64,000 nt of DNA, from positions 1,922,001 through 1,986,000 of the forward strand of contig NC_022600.1 of assembly GCF_000484535.1 (NCBI RefSeq). Reading direction: 5' to 3'. Of this stretch, positions 25,731 to 35,011 are shown piece by piece (position 1 is the first letter of the stretch; each line of letters opens with the position of its first letter). The translations under genes and the position numbers were made by a program. The notes beneath the pieces were generated by a model. It saw nothing but the letters and a program-made list of their open reading frames with translations, had not been told where the DNA came from and made no database searches. Source of the DNA: Gloeobacter kilaueensis JS1 (GTDB taxonomy: Bacteria > Cyanobacteriota > Cyanobacteriia > Gloeobacterales > Gloeobacteraceae).

Positions 25731-27719
25731 TCAGGGTCGAGCGGCGGTCGGCCCGGAGCCGATCGTCTTGACAATCGCCGTCGAACCCGGATAGGGGTCG
25801 CTGGGCAGAGGCTCCGAACGACCGCCGAGTATGTCGGCCAGAAATTTTTCGGCGCGGGCATAAAAGTCGAGGCGGTTTTCGGGGCGGGCAAAGCCATGGC
25901 CCTCGTCGGTGTAAAGAACGTAAGTTACCTTGCCGCCGTTCTTTTCGATCGCCGAGACGATCTGCTCGGATTCGGCCTTGTTGACCCGTGGATCGTTGGC
26001 TCCCTGAGCGATGAGCAGGGGCTTTCGGATCTGATCGGCTCTAAAGAGCGGCGAGGCGTTCTTGACCAGCTCTGCGTCCTTAGACTCATCGACGTTGCCC
26101 ATGCGCCGGTCGAAGATCGCCCGGAAAGTCTTCCAGTACGGCGGGATCGCAGCGATCAGGGTCTTGAGGTTCGATGGACCGACGATGTCCACCCCAGCCG
26201 CGTACAGTTCCGGCGTGAAGGTCAGTCCCGCCAGCGTGGCGTAGCCGCCGTAGGAACCGCCAAAGATCGCGACTTTCTTTTCATCGGCGAGGCCCAGGCT
26301 GCCGGTGAGCCAGTTGACGCCGTCGGTGAGGTCGTCCTGCATCTTGAGGCCCCACTGGCGGTTCCCGGCGTTGAGAAATTTTTTGCCGTAGCCGGTCGAA
26401 CCCCGGTAGTTGACCTGGAGCACGGCGTAACCCCGGTTGGCGAGCCACTGGGCTTCCCGGTCGTACCCCCAGCTGTCCCGCGACCAGGGGCCACCGTGGA
26501 CCAGGAGCACCGCCGGTAGTTTGCGCGCCGGGACACCCACCGGCGTAGTGAGGTAGCCGTTGATCTTGAGGCCGTCGCGGCTGGTGTAGCTTACCGGGTC
26601 CATTTTGGCGAGGGACAGACCTTCGAGCTTCGGGCGCGAGACCAGCAGGAGCGTCGCTTTTTTAGCGGCGCGGTTCCAGGTGTAATAGCGCACAGGAGAC
26701 CGATCTGCGTCGTAGGCGACCAGCCAGGTCGTATCGCGCGCGTCGCGATTGACGATCGAAAAGTCGCCGTCGTAGACCTTTGCCAGGGCGTCAAAGTCGG
26801 CCTGCACCGAGGGGGAGACCACCTTCCAGCTTTTGCGGCCCGGCTCGAAGGAAACCGCCTGGACCAGGTGAGTCTTTGGCTGGATTGCCACCTCACCGGC
26901 GTCCACCTCGTTGCTGGCGGCGAGCACCTTCTCGTTTTTCTTCGTGATTCCCCTGAGCACAGCGCGGGCGGTGTTCGATCCGAGGGAGGAGCGGAGCACG
27001 GCGGACTGGCCGTCGGCGGTAAAATCGACAAAATCGAGAATTTCATCGGGACCGGCCTTGAGCCAGGTTTTCCAGGGAGCGGCGGCACTGCTGCGGATGC
27101 GGATCTCCGTGCCGCCGTCGGGGGTCGTCACCTGGGCTGCCCGCACCACCAGCTTTGGATCGGCAAAGAAAGCGCCGACATCGCCGGGATTTTCGGTGTC
27201 GAGCTTGAGTTTCCCGGTATCGAGGTTGAGGCGGTAGGCGTCGAAGAGCTGCTTGTTGCGGGAATTGAGGCTGAGGAGCACCTCGTCTGGATAATTCGGA
27301 TCGATAGCAAGGATGTCGGCGCGGGCCCCCGGCGCAGGGGTGAGATCGCTTACCTTACCGGCAGCGAGATCGACGCCGTAGATATGAAAATTTTCGTCGC
27401 CGTCGCGGTCCTGCAAATAAAGAAGGGTGCGGTTGTTGTAGGCCCAGTAGAACTGGCGGATGCCGCGCTTTTTGTCGTCGGTGACGATCCGCTCGTCGTT
27501 CTTGCCGACCGTCTTTACCCACACCTGCAGCACGTTGTTTTTGTCCGGTGCCAGCCAGGCAAGGCGCTTACCGTCCGGCGACAGTTGCGGACTGGTTTTC
27601 TCAGGATTGCCAAAGAGCACTTCCCTTGGAATCAAAGGCGGCAACTCCGCCCGCACGGGCAGGCAGCTAAAACTTGTAGCGGCGAGGGCAAGCAGCGAGA
27701 GACCAGCAATCGGTTTCAT
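25731..27719 (-). CDS. exported S9 prolyl oligopeptidase-family peptidase
   Basis: This protein has 662 residues from the ATG at 27719. A signal peptide (about 24 residues, ending PVRAE) is followed by a beta-propeller domain with TolB-like repeats (SPQLSPDGKRLAWLAPD, then YLQDRDGDENFHIYGVDL), to about residue 400. An alpha/beta-hydrolase domain completes it. The catalytic triad can be placed at Ser in FGGSYGGYATLAG, Asp in GANDPRVN and His in DEGHGFARPENR. It probably trims peptides in the periplasm. An in-frame upstream extension to 27962 has no support. The exopolysaccharide pair follows on the same strand, but the functional link is unclear. Confidence 0.92.
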   Translation of the reverse strand: MKPIAGLSLLALAATSFSCLPVRAELPPLIPREVLFGNPEKTSPQLSPDGKRLAWLAPDKNNVLQVWVKTVGKNDERIVTDDKKRGIRQFYWAYNNRTLLYLQDRDGDENFHIYGVDLAAGKVSDLTPAPGARADILAIDPNYPDEVLLSLNSRNKQLFDAYRLNLDTGKLKLDTENPGDVGAFFADPKLVVRAAQVTTPDGGTEIRIRSSAAAPWKTWLKAGPDEILDFVDFTADGQSAVLRSSLGSNTARAVLRGITKKNEKVLAASNEVDAGEVAIQPKTHLVQAVSFEPGRKSWKVVSPSVQADFDALAKVYDGDFSIVNRDARDTTWLVAYDADRSPVRYYTWNRAAKKATLLLVSRPKLEGLSLAKMDPVSYTSRDGLKINGYLTTPVGVPARKLPAVLLVHGGPWSRDSWGYDREAQWLANRGYAVLQVNYRGSTGYGKKFLNAGNRQWGLKMQDDLTDGVNWLTGSLGLADEKKVAIFGGSYGGYATLAGLTFTPELYAAGVDIVGPSNLKTLIAAIPPYWKTFRAIFDRRMGNVDESKDAELVKNASPLFRADQIRKPLLIAQGANDPRVNKAESEQIVSAIEKNGGKVTYVLYTDEGHGFARPENRLDFYARAEKFLADILGGRSEPLPSDPYPGSTAIVKTIGSGPTAARP

Positions 27720-27874
27720 AAGCAAGACAGAACCTCGACGGGTGGTGAAGGCCAGCATCAGGCTAGCAGAAAGCCGCCCCCAGCAAAGGTCCGCCCGCCC
27801 TGCGATCCCGGCAGAATTTTTCCGCTTGATTTGAGCTGCTAAACTGAACAGGAATCCATCCACCCCACCCGGCC

Positions 27875-28321
27875 ATGGATCGGCTGTTATACGAAAGCTC
27901 GGTTTCGTATCGCGGTTTTTTGATTGTACCGTTTCGTTACGCGACCGCTGCCGGAGCAACAATTTATTCCTACGGTCTGCTGTGCGCCCTCGGTTATCGC
28001 AGTCGCTGGCACCGCTCCGAAAATCCGGCTGGGCTATTCTCTTCTACCCTCGCCGGGATCGGGGCGATTGCCCGCGAGCACCTCGACTGCTATGGCGACA
28101 TCTTGATCGAAGTCGATCACTTCGCCCGGCGCTACGTCTACTGCGACAACCTGATCGTCGTCTGCCAGATTGGCGAGAAATTCTTTTACGATCATTACCT
28201 GCCCACCAGCCTCGAAAAGATCGCTGCTCCCCGGCTGTTTGGCGGTGAAAACGAATGTCTGGAGTGGATCCGGCGCGGGATCGATCGGTTGCAGACCCAG
28301 CGGGCATCGGATACGGTTTAA
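27875..28321 (+). CDS. conserved-looking protein of unknown function
   Basis: This 148-residue protein contains SYGLLCALGYRSRWHRSENPAG in its first half and a predicted alpha/beta part with YVYCDNLIVVCQIGEKFFYDHY. No signal peptide, membrane span or catalytic motif is evident. Start is ATG at 27875. The stop codon overlaps the msrB stop on the other strand (the four bases TTAA), so the genes are tightly convergent. It is divergent from the S9 peptidase gene, with 155 bases between starts. I do not recognise the family. Confidence 0.7.
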   Translation: MDRLLYESSVSYRGFLIVPFRYATAAGATIYSYGLLCALGYRSRWHRSENPAGLFSSTLAGIGAIAREHLDCYGDILIEVDHFARRYVYCDNLIVVCQIGEKFFYDHYLPTSLEKIAAPRLFGGENECLEWIRRGIDRLQTQRASDTV

Positions 28322-28767
28322 CTGCCCAGGTAGGCGATCAACTGCTTGAGCAGCCGCTCCGCCAGATCCGGGTTGCCCTTTTCAAAAACCAGCGCCGCCG
28401 AGTTCATGCAGTAGCGCAGGCCGGTGGGCCGGGGACCGTCGTCGAAGACATGGCCCAGGTGGGCGTCGCAGGTGGCGCAGAGCACCTCCGTGCGCCGCAT
28501 GAAGAGGCTATTGTCGGCGACAAGGGCAACGTTCTCCTGCTTGATCGGTGCCCAGAAGCTGGGCCAGCCCGTTCCTGAGTCGAACTTGGTCTTTGAACTG
28601 AAAAGCGGCGTGCGGCAGCAGACGCAGCGATAGATCCCAGACTCGTGGTTGTTGTAGTACTGGCCGCTGAAGGGAGCCTCGGTGCCCTTCTGGCGCGTCA
28701 CCCAGAATTGCTGGGGGGTAAGCAACCGCTTCCACTCAGCCGCGCTCCTGCGAATTTTGACAATCAT
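28318..28767 (-). CDS. msrB: peptide methionine-(R)-S-oxide reductase MsrB
   Basis: MsrB repairs oxidised methionine R-sulfoxide in proteins. All landmarks are present in 149 residues: a zinc site from two Cys pairs (CVCC near residue 49 and CATC near 98), the substrate motif FDSGTGWPSF, HLGHVFDDGP, and the catalytic Cys in GLRYCMNSAAL. The start is ATG at 28767. A small helical protein gene ends 63 bases upstream on the same strand and may share its transcript. Confidence 0.96.
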   Translation of the reverse strand: MIVKIRRSAAEWKRLLTPQQFWVTRQKGTEAPFSGQYYNNHESGIYRCVCCRTPLFSSKTKFDSGTGWPSFWAPIKQENVALVADNSLFMRRTEVLCATCDAHLGHVFDDGPRPTGLRYCMNSAALVFEKGNPDLAERLLKQLIAYLGS

Positions 28768-28830
28768 CTGCGCCGTTCCTCGAACAGTAGACCCGCCGGG
28801 AATACGCGCCAGTACCCACAGCGGATCGCT

Positions 28831-29223
28831 CTAATTAAATTCGAGAATCTCGTCCTCGCCAACTTCGCTCTCATCGAGCAAAGCGAGGGCCGGACGGGCC
28901 CGCTCCCGCGCCTCGCGGTACTGCCGCTTGAGCCTGACGTATTCGGCCAGAGTCTCGATGCCCGCGAGCAACTGCTCGGCCTGCTCGGCTGTGATGTCTT
29001 CGTCAGAAAACAGCACCCCCAACCCCTGGCGCACAGCCGTCGCCTGTTCGCGCAACCGCTGCACGTCGAGCTTGAGCGTCACCAGCTGCTTGATCTCTTT
29101 GATCGCCTTTTCGGTGCTGTTCTCGTGGACAGGCCGCTGCCGCCGCTTTGGGGCTGCTTCGGCGGCGGGCACGGCAAAAATCGCTTCGCTCTTCGGCACC
29201 CGCCTTTCTTGAATCGCTACCAT
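28831..29223 (-). CDS. helical coiled-coil protein of unknown function
   Basis: This protein has 130 residues. After a basic N-terminus (RRVPKSEAIF, then PKRRQRPVHE), nearly all the rest is predicted helix with heptad character (EKAIKEIKQLVTLKLDVQRL, then RLKRQYREARERARPAL), ending in an acidic tail. No catalytic motif is seen. It precedes msrB by 63 bases on the same strand. Start is ATG at 29223. The family is not recognised; a DNA- or protein-binding accessory protein is possible. Confidence 0.65.
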   Translation of the reverse strand: MVAIQERRVPKSEAIFAVPAAEAAPKRRQRPVHENSTEKAIKEIKQLVTLKLDVQRLREQATAVRQGLGVLFSDEDITAEQAEQLLAGIETLAEYVRLKRQYREARERARPALALLDESEVGEDEILEFN

Positions 29224-29340
29224 CTCGTCGCCTCAAAAAATGCTTCTGGGACAATTGTACACAGTCAGAATCCTCCTGGGGCAGATTCGGGCAATTATGG
29301 GGATGGTTTACTTTGAAAATACAGGACCAGGGAGGATGGT

Positions 29341-29568
29341 GTGCGTTCCAGAAACGACGACGATGGCCTGCCACGCGGCAATCCGGCCTGGTTCGACAAT
29401 CTGCTGGAGTACGAAGATCGGCCCCTGAGCAAAAAGCTGGCGCTCGGGGTGGCAATCGGGTTGGTGGTCACCTTTTTGTTCTTTGGGGCGACCCTGCTAC
29501 TTTATAAGCCGATAGGCAGCAAGACTGCGCCCCCGGTCGCAACGCCAGCGATGCCTGAAAGCCATTGA
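29341..29568 (+). CDS. small single-span membrane protein
   Basis: This 75-residue protein starts at a GTG (29341). The N-terminal 30 residues are charged (RSRNDDDGLPRGNPAWFDNL), a single membrane helix follows (LALGVAIGLVVTFLFFGATLLL), and a short Pro-rich tail ends the protein. The N-terminus is expected in the cytosol. It lies 69 bases before the M3 peptidase gene on the same strand. No family is recognised. GGGAGG ends about 8 bases before the GTG. Confidence 0.6.
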   Translation: MRSRNDDDGLPRGNPAWFDNLLEYEDRPLSKKLALGVAIGLVVTFLFFGATLLLYKPIGSKTAPPVATPAMPESH

Positions 29569-29637
29569 ATCTGCGTTTTTTGGAGCCGATTTAGACTGGT
29601 TTAATCTCGTTCGTGGCAGGGCAGGTAAGAGAACTTC

Positions 29638-31314
29638 ATGCAACAGGTACACGATTTTTCAGACATCCAGGCACCGACGCCCAGCTACGAGGCGGTGGCA
29701 GCTGAGTACGAGCAGATCCGAGCGGGGCTTGAAGGAGCGGACTGGCAGCGCGCCTTCGAGCGCTGGGACGCGCTCAGGCGCAAGTTAAGTACCTGGAGTG
29801 CCCTCACCTACCTGCGCTTCAGCCAGGACACCGGCAACGAAACCTACCGCGAGGCGCGCAACACCTGCGACGCGCTCACGCCCAAATTTACCGACCTGGA
29901 GGTGCAGCTCAAGCGCCAGCTCCTCGCCAGTCCCCGGCGCGCCGAGTACGAAGCGCGCATCGGCAAGCAGGCATTTTTATTGTGGGAAGCGGATGTGACC
30001 ACCTTCGAGCCTGCGATCGAGGCAGATCTGGTGGCAGAGGCGCGCCTGAGCGCCGAGTACACCGAGTTGCTCGCCTCGGCAAAGCTGCCCTTCGACGGCC
30101 AGATCCTCAACCTCGAAGGGATCGGAAAATACACTCAGCACGCCGATCGCGAGGTGCGCCACCAGGCCCAGCAGGTGCGCTGGCAGTTTTTTGAAAGGAA
30201 CGCCGAAGCGCTCGATCGGATCTACGGCGAACTGGTGCAGTTGCGCCACGGGATGGCCCGCAAGCTGGGCTACGAGAATTACATCGCCCTCGGCTACCGG
30301 CGGATGCAGCGGGTCGATTACGACGAAAAGGACGTCGAGCGCTACCGCGATCAGATCGCTGAGCTGGTGGTGCCCCTCGCCGCCCAGATCGTCGAGCGCC
30401 AGGCGCGCAACCTCGGGGTCGATCGGGTCTATTTCTGGGATGAACCGGTCTTCGATCCGCGTGGCAACCCCGCGCCGGTGGGCGATCACGACTGGATGCT
30501 CGCCCAGGCGCAGGGAATGTTCGACGAGATGGCCGCACCGCTCGGGGATTTTTTCAGGCTGATGGTCGCCCGGCACCTGCTGGATCTCAAGAACCGGCCA
30601 GCCAAGGCGGGGGGCGGCTTTTGCACGAGCTTTCCGACCTACGGCCTGCCATACATCTTTGCCAACTTCAACGGCACCAAGGGCGACGTCGAGGTCTTTA
30701 CCCACGAGATGGGCCACGCCTTTCAAAACTGGCAGAGCCGCAGCACGCCGGTCTACGATTACCTGTGGCCGACGCTCGAATCGTGTGAGATTCACTCGAT
30801 GAGCCTCGAATTTTTGAGCTGGCCCTACATGGAGCGCTTCTTCGGCGACGAGGCCGAGCGCTTCCGCACGATCCATCTGGCCGAATCGCTGCTGTTTTTG
30901 CCCTACGGGGTGGCGGTCGATCACTTTCAGCATCTGGTCTACGCCCATCCCGAGGCGACGGCTGCCGAGCGCAAGCGCCTGTGGCAGTCGGTCGAAAAGC
31001 GCTATCTGCCCTGGCGCGACTACGGCGATCTGGCCTATCCGGCGGCGGGAGGACGCTGGCAGTTGCAGCGGCACATCTACAACTCGCCTTTTTATTACAT
31101 CGACTACACCCTGGCCGGTTGCTGCGCGCTGCAGTTCTGGGCAAAAGCCCAGGGCGATTACCAGAAGGCGCTTGCCGACTACGTAGCGCTCTGTCGGCGC
31201 GGCGGCGAAGCGCCCTTTCAGGAGCTGGCCCGCTCGGCGGGGCTGGTCTCGCCCTTCACCCCCGGTGCCCTGAGCAGCGTCGTCGAGCAGGCCCGGCGGG
31301 CTCTGGCACTGTGA
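29638..31314 (+). CDS. M3-family oligoendopeptidase (PepF-like)
   Basis: This 558-residue cytosolic zinc metallopeptidase degrades short peptides. The HExxH site is in VFTHEMGHAFQ, with H356, E357 and H360. The third zinc ligand Glu is expected in ESCEIHSMSLEFLSWP about 25 residues on. A helical N-terminal domain covers the active-site channel (YEAVAAEYEQIRAGLEG onward). Length is typical for the M3B group. The start ATG at 29638 follows a weak AAGAG. The stop overlaps the start of the next gene (GTGA), so the ligase gene is probably translationally coupled to it. Confidence 0.93.
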   Translation: MQQVHDFSDIQAPTPSYEAVAAEYEQIRAGLEGADWQRAFERWDALRRKLSTWSALTYLRFSQDTGNETYREARNTCDALTPKFTDLEVQLKRQLLASPRRAEYEARIGKQAFLLWEADVTTFEPAIEADLVAEARLSAEYTELLASAKLPFDGQILNLEGIGKYTQHADREVRHQAQQVRWQFFERNAEALDRIYGELVQLRHGMARKLGYENYIALGYRRMQRVDYDEKDVERYRDQIAELVVPLAAQIVERQARNLGVDRVYFWDEPVFDPRGNPAPVGDHDWMLAQAQGMFDEMAAPLGDFFRLMVARHLLDLKNRPAKAGGGFCTSFPTYGLPYIFANFNGTKGDVEVFTHEMGHAFQNWQSRSTPVYDYLWPTLESCEIHSMSLEFLSWPYMERFFGDEAERFRTIHLAESLLFLPYGVAVDHFQHLVYAHPEATAAERKRLWQSVEKRYLPWRDYGDLAYPAAGGRWQLQRHIYNSPFYYIDYTLAGCCALQFWAKAQGDYQKALADYVALCRRGGEAPFQELARSAGLVSPFTPGALSSVVEQARRALAL

Positions 31315-32027
31315 TCCGGCTGCTGCCTTTTTGGGTGGCCGATGGCCCGACCCAGATGGCCGCCGACGAGGCGATGCTCGAAGCGCTCAAGCAGGGGTAC
31401 GCTCCGGCGAGCCTGCGCTTTTATCGCTGGGAGCGGCCCACTCTCTCCCTCGGCTTTCACCAGCGCCAGCTACCAGCCCACTGGAACGGCTTCGAGCGGG
31501 TGCGCCGACCCACCGGTGGTCGAGCGGTCTGGCACAGGGGCGATCTGACCTACGCCCTCGCAGCACCCTGCCCGACCGGCTCGACCGGAGCGATCTACGC
31601 CCAGCTGAGCCGCTTTTTGATCGTGGGACTGGCCCGGCTTGGGATCGAACTTCACTCTGGCCGGGGCGGCAGCGAGTACGTCCGCTACCCTGGCTGCTTT
31701 AGCAGCGCCACCTCCGCCGATCTGCTCTGGCAGGGGCGCAAGCTCATCGGCAGCGCCCTGGTGCGCAGGGGCGGCACCGTTCTCCAGCACGGCAGCATTC
31801 AGATTCAGCCCGATCGTATCGGACTGGCAACACTTTTTCCTGAGCAAGTGCCCACGGCGATCGTCGGTCTGACTGAGATCCAGCCGGACCTCGACGGGCT
31901 GCAGGTGGCGGAGGTGCTGGCGGCGGCCTGCGCCCAGGTGTTTGCCTGTCCTGTGATCGCCTCTGAGTGGAGCGATTGGGAGCGCCGCTTTATCAGGGGC
32001 GCTCGGGCGCGCTGGGCCATTGGTTAG
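31311..32027 (+). CDS. LipM-like octanoyl/lipoyl transferase (BPL/LplA/LipB fold)
   Basis: This protein has 238 residues and starts at a GTG that overlaps the M3 stop by four bases. The BPL_LplA_LipB fold shows RRPTGGRAVWHRGDLTYAL, and the lysine motif QGRKLIGSALVRRGG. A Cys in the phrase YPGCFSSAT occupies the place of the catalytic cysteine of LipM. This supports an octanoyl transfer role to GcvH or E2 proteins rather than ATP-dependent lipoate ligation. An in-frame extension to 30981 lies wholly inside the peptidase gene and is not real. Activity is inferred from motif position only. Confidence 0.85.
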   Translation: MIRLLPFWVADGPTQMAADEAMLEALKQGYAPASLRFYRWERPTLSLGFHQRQLPAHWNGFERVRRPTGGRAVWHRGDLTYALAAPCPTGSTGAIYAQLSRFLIVGLARLGIELHSGRGGSEYVRYPGCFSSATSADLLWQGRKLIGSALVRRGGTVLQHGSIQIQPDRIGLATLFPEQVPTAIVGLTEIQPDLDGLQVAEVLAAACAQVFACPVIASEWSDWERRFIRGARARWAIG

Positions 32028-32076
32028 ACGGATTGGCACGGGTAAGGCAGAATGTAGAGAAGCAAGGGGAACGCAG

Positions 32077-32283
32077 ATGGAGGGAACCCGGCTGGTATTG
32101 CTGTTGCGCAACACGGTTATCGGGTCAGAGCTTGTCTGCACCGGCTGCCTCTACGCCGACCTCGAGGGTCGGCCCCGCTATCGCGGTGAGCGCTGGCTCT
32201 GTGCAAGTGACTCTTCCTCTCAGACCGGTCGCTTCCGTTGCCAGATGGGTTTTCACCTTGCCCAGATCCAAGCGTCTACCTGA
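32077..32283 (+). CDS. small four-cysteine protein, possible zinc-binding
   Basis: This 68-residue protein starts at the ATG at 32077, preceded by AGGGGA at about eight bases. Four cysteines occur as CTGC, then a C in RWLCASD, then a C in GRFRCQMGFHLAQ. This spacing could bind one zinc ion or an Fe-S centre. Short proteins with VCxGC and RCxxG motifs are, as far as I recall, conserved in cyanobacteria, but I cannot name the family. It lies 14 bases ahead of the Tic20-like gene and may be co-transcribed with it. Confidence 0.6.
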   Translation: MEGTRLVLLLRNTVIGSELVCTGCLYADLEGRPRYRGERWLCASDSSSQTGRFRCQMGFHLAQIQAST

Positions 32284-32297
32284 TCTTAGGAACGGAT

Positions 32298-32777
32298 ATG
32301 AGCTGGCGCGGCAGTACTTCACCGAGTGATCGCATCTTTGCAAGCCTTCCTTATTTGCTGCCGATGGCGGCAGCCCTGCCCTACGGCGTTCAACTGCTCG
32401 AACAGCTGGGCCTGACGGCGATCGTTCAGCTACTGGCCCCGGTGATGTTCCTCAACTCGGGCTTCATCGGTCTGGCGGTGTTCATCGCCCTTTTTGCCCT
32501 GGTGGTCAACAACCCCAACATCAGCCACTTCATTCGCTTCAACGTCTTTCAATCGCTCCTGGTCGGGATTATCCTCTCGCTTTTGAGCCTCGTGCTGCCG
32601 CTGCTCATCAAGATGTTCATCTTTTTGCCGGGCATCGACGTGATCAACCAGACCCTCAGCAATACGCTGTTCTTGGGTGTCTTTGCCCTGGGCATCTACG
32701 GCATCGTCCAGAGCCTGCTGGGCCGCTACGCGGAGGTGCCCACGATCTCCGAAGTCGTCTACAGTCAACTGCGCTAA
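32298..32777 (+). CDS. Tic20-family membrane protein
   Basis: This 159-residue polytopic membrane protein resembles Ycf60/Tic20, the chloroplast inner-envelope import channel component, whose cyanobacterial forms have an unknown role. Motifs are IFASLPYLLPMAAALPYG, HFIRFNVFQSLLVGII and GIVQSLLGRYAEVPTISEV, with four hydrophobic segments. Start is ATG at 32298; an upstream in-frame stretch to 32238 overlaps the four-cysteine gene and is less likely. The stop codon is immediately followed by the TTG of thiL, suggesting coupling. Confidence 0.9.
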   Translation: MSWRGSTSPSDRIFASLPYLLPMAAALPYGVQLLEQLGLTAIVQLLAPVMFLNSGFIGLAVFIALFALVVNNPNISHFIRFNVFQSLLVGIILSLLSLVLPLLIKMFIFLPGIDVINQTLSNTLFLGVFALGIYGIVQSLLGRYAEVPTISEVVYSQLR

Positions 32778-33776
32778 TTGAGTGAGCCGACCCTCGCGGA
32801 TCTGGGCGAGCGGGGGCTGATTGCCCGCCTGGGCCGCTTCTTTGGCCGGGGTAAAAATCTGGTGGTCGCTGCCGGGGACGATGGGGCGGTACTCGCTTTA
32901 GGCGATCGCCTGCTGGTTGCCACAAGCGATCTGCTCTTCGATGGGATCCACTTCAGCGACCAGACGACGAGCGCCTTCGATGTGGGTTGGCGTGCAGCGG
33001 CAGCCAACCTCTCGGATCTGGCGGCGATGGGAGCGGAGCCTATCGGAACGCTGATTGGTCTGGGGCTTACGGAAGCCACGCCGGTGAGCTGGGTGGAGCA
33101 GCTCTACGCGGGCTTTACGGCCTGCGCCGATCCCGTGGGTGGGATCATCCTCGGGGGCGATACCTGCCGGGCCAAAAGCCGCAGCGTGGCCGTCACTGCC
33201 CTGGGGGCGGCCCCGTCAGGCCGCATCCTCCGCCGGGACGCGGCCCGTCCGGGTGATTTGCTGGTCGTCACGGGCCACCTCGGGGCTTCCTGCGCCGGTC
33301 TGGCGGTGTTGCAGCAGCCCGAGCGCTACAGCCATCTGGACCCGGCAGTGCGCGAAAGGGTCATCGAAGCCCACCGACGGCCAGTGGCGCGCCTGGGGGT
33401 GGCACCCCTCGTTTTCAGCGCCTGCGATCGGGCGGCAGCGATGGATACCAGCGACGGCCTCACCGATGCGATCGAGCAGGTCTGCGGCCAGAGCGGCTGC
33501 GGGGCGATCGTCGATCTGGAGAATGTGCCCATCGACCCGGCAACGCGGGCGGTGGCCGGCGGCGATGCTGAGCGCTGGGCGCTGGGGGGCGGCGAAGATT
33601 ACGAACTTTTGATTGCCCTGGAAGCTGCCGCTGCAGGAGATCTGATCCGGATGCTCGGCAACAGCGGTCTGGCTGCCACAGTCGTCGGCGAGGTGACAGC
33701 TGAGCGCCCCATCGTCGATCGCCGGGGCCAGCCCCTCGCTGGGCCGCAATTCGAGCACTTTGGCGACATAAAATGA
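32778..33776 (+). CDS. thiL: thiamine-monophosphate kinase ThiL
   Basis: ThiL phosphorylates thiamine phosphate to thiamine diphosphate, the last step of cofactor synthesis. The protein has 332 residues with the PurM-like fold: GDDGAVLALGDRLLVATSDLL (Mg/ATP site), AAANLSDLAAMGAEPIG, GGDTCRAKS, AMDTSDGLTDAIEQV and GGGEDYELLIAL. It begins at a TTG placed directly after the Tic20 stop. ispH follows after 23 bases. No other thi gene is in the window. Confidence 0.95.
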   Translation: MSEPTLADLGERGLIARLGRFFGRGKNLVVAAGDDGAVLALGDRLLVATSDLLFDGIHFSDQTTSAFDVGWRAAAANLSDLAAMGAEPIGTLIGLGLTEATPVSWVEQLYAGFTACADPVGGIILGGDTCRAKSRSVAVTALGAAPSGRILRRDAARPGDLLVVTGHLGASCAGLAVLQQPERYSHLDPAVRERVIEAHRRPVARLGVAPLVFSACDRAAAMDTSDGLTDAIEQVCGQSGCGAIVDLENVPIDPATRAVAGGDAERWALGGGEDYELLIALEAAAAGDLIRMLGNSGLAATVVGEVTAERPIVDRRGQPLAGPQFEHFGDIK

Positions 33777-33799
33777 CGGTGTAGGTCCGGGAGCAGCCG

Positions 33800-35011
33800 A
33801 TGCAGTCCAAAAATTACTTTCGCAAGGGCTTTGGCCTCAAAGCCGAGATCGAGGACGACTTAAAAGCAGAGTACGAATCGGCGCTGATTACGACCATCCG
33901 GGCCAACCAGAACGTTCTGGTGCGCGGCGAGATGACGATCCGCCTTGCGGAGGCATTTGGCTTTTGCTGGGGAGTAGACAAGGCCGTGTCGATGGCCTAC
34001 GAGACGCGCCGCAAGTTTCCGGACCGCCAGCTGTGGATCACCAACGAAATCATCCATAACCCCCTGGTCAACCAGAACCTGCGCGAGATGGGCATCCGCT
34101 TTCTCGACGAGGATGCCAACGGCTCTCGGGTGGCCAAAGACTTCGAGCGCGTCGGCGAGCAGGACGTGGTCATTCTGCCTGCCTTCGGAGCCTCGATGCA
34201 GGAGATGGCCGTTCTCGAAAAGAAAAACTGTGTGATCGTCGATACTACCTGCCCCTGGGTCTCGGCGGTCTGGCACCGGGTGGGCAAATACGAGACGTCC
34301 GCCTTTACCTCGATCATCCACGGCAAGTACCAGCACGAGGAAACCGTCGCCACCGCCTCCCGCGCCAGCCGCTACCTGGTCGTCCTCAACCTCGAGGAGG
34401 CCGAGCAGGTCTGCGACTATATCCTCAAGGGCGGCGATCGCAGAGCCTTTTTGAACAAATTTGCCCCCGCCGCCTCGCGCGGCTTCGACCCCGACACCGA
34501 TCTGGTGCGCGTCGGCATCGCCAACCAGACGACGATGCTCAAGGGCGAAACCGAGCAGATTGGCAAGCTCTTCGAGCGGACGATGATGCGCCGCTACGGC
34601 CCCGAGAACCTGGCTGGCCACTTCAAAAGTGCCGATACGATCTGCGATGCCACCCAGGAGCGCCAGGACGCGATGTTCAAGCTCGTCGAGCAACCGCTCG
34701 ATCTGATGATCGTGATCGGTGGTTACAATTCTTCTAATACTACCCACCTGCAGGAGATCGCCAGCGAGCGCGGCCTGCCCTCCTACCACATCGACAGCGC
34801 CGAACGGCTGATCGCAGCGAATCTGATCGAACACCGCGATCTAGGACGCAAGGCGCTGGTGCGCACCCGCGACTGGCTCCCTCAGGGACCGGTGACCGTG
34901 GGTGTCACCGCCGGTGCCTCGACGCCGGATCGCGTCGTAGCGGAGGTGATTGCCCGCCTGTTCGAGCTAAAAGGCATTGCTGCCGCTGAGCCGGAAGTCG
35001 CAAAGCGCTGA
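33800..35011 (+). CDS. ispH: 4-hydroxy-3-methylbut-2-enyl diphosphate reductase IspH (cyanobacterial/plant type)
   Basis: This is the last enzyme of the MEP pathway, making isopentenyl and dimethylallyl diphosphate, the precursors of carotenoids and chlorophyll side chains. The three [4Fe-4S] cysteines are seen in [25 protein letters not shown] and [11 protein letters not shown]. The 403-residue length with an N-terminal extension is the plant/cyanobacterial form. ATG at 33800 follows GGGAG at seven bases. It follows thiL closely. Its last 130 bases are overlapped by ruvC on the other strand. Confidence 0.97.
   Translation: MQSKNYFRKGFGLKAEIEDDLKAEYESALITTIRANQNVLVRGEMTIRLAEAFGFCWGVDKAVSMAYETRRKFPDRQLWITNEIIHNPLVNQNLREMGIRFLDEDANGSRVAKDFERVGEQDVVILPAFGASMQEMAVLEKKNCVIVDTTCPWVSAVWHRVGKYETSAFTSIIHGKYQHEETVATASRASRYLVVLNLEEAEQVCDYILKGGDRRAFLNKFAPAASRGFDPDTDLVRVGIANQTTMLKGETEQIGKLFERTMMRRYGPENLAGHFKSADTICDATQERQDAMFKLVEQPLDLMIVIGGYNSSNTTHLQEIASERGLPSYHIDSAERLIAANLIEHRDLGRKALVRTRDWLPQGPVTVGVTAGASTPDRVVAEVIARLFELKGIAAAEPEVAKR

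Noticed and set aside
29977-31074. 365-codon frame opposite the M3 peptidase
   Set aside because: It is antisense to HEMGH-containing coding sequence and has no recognisable domain.
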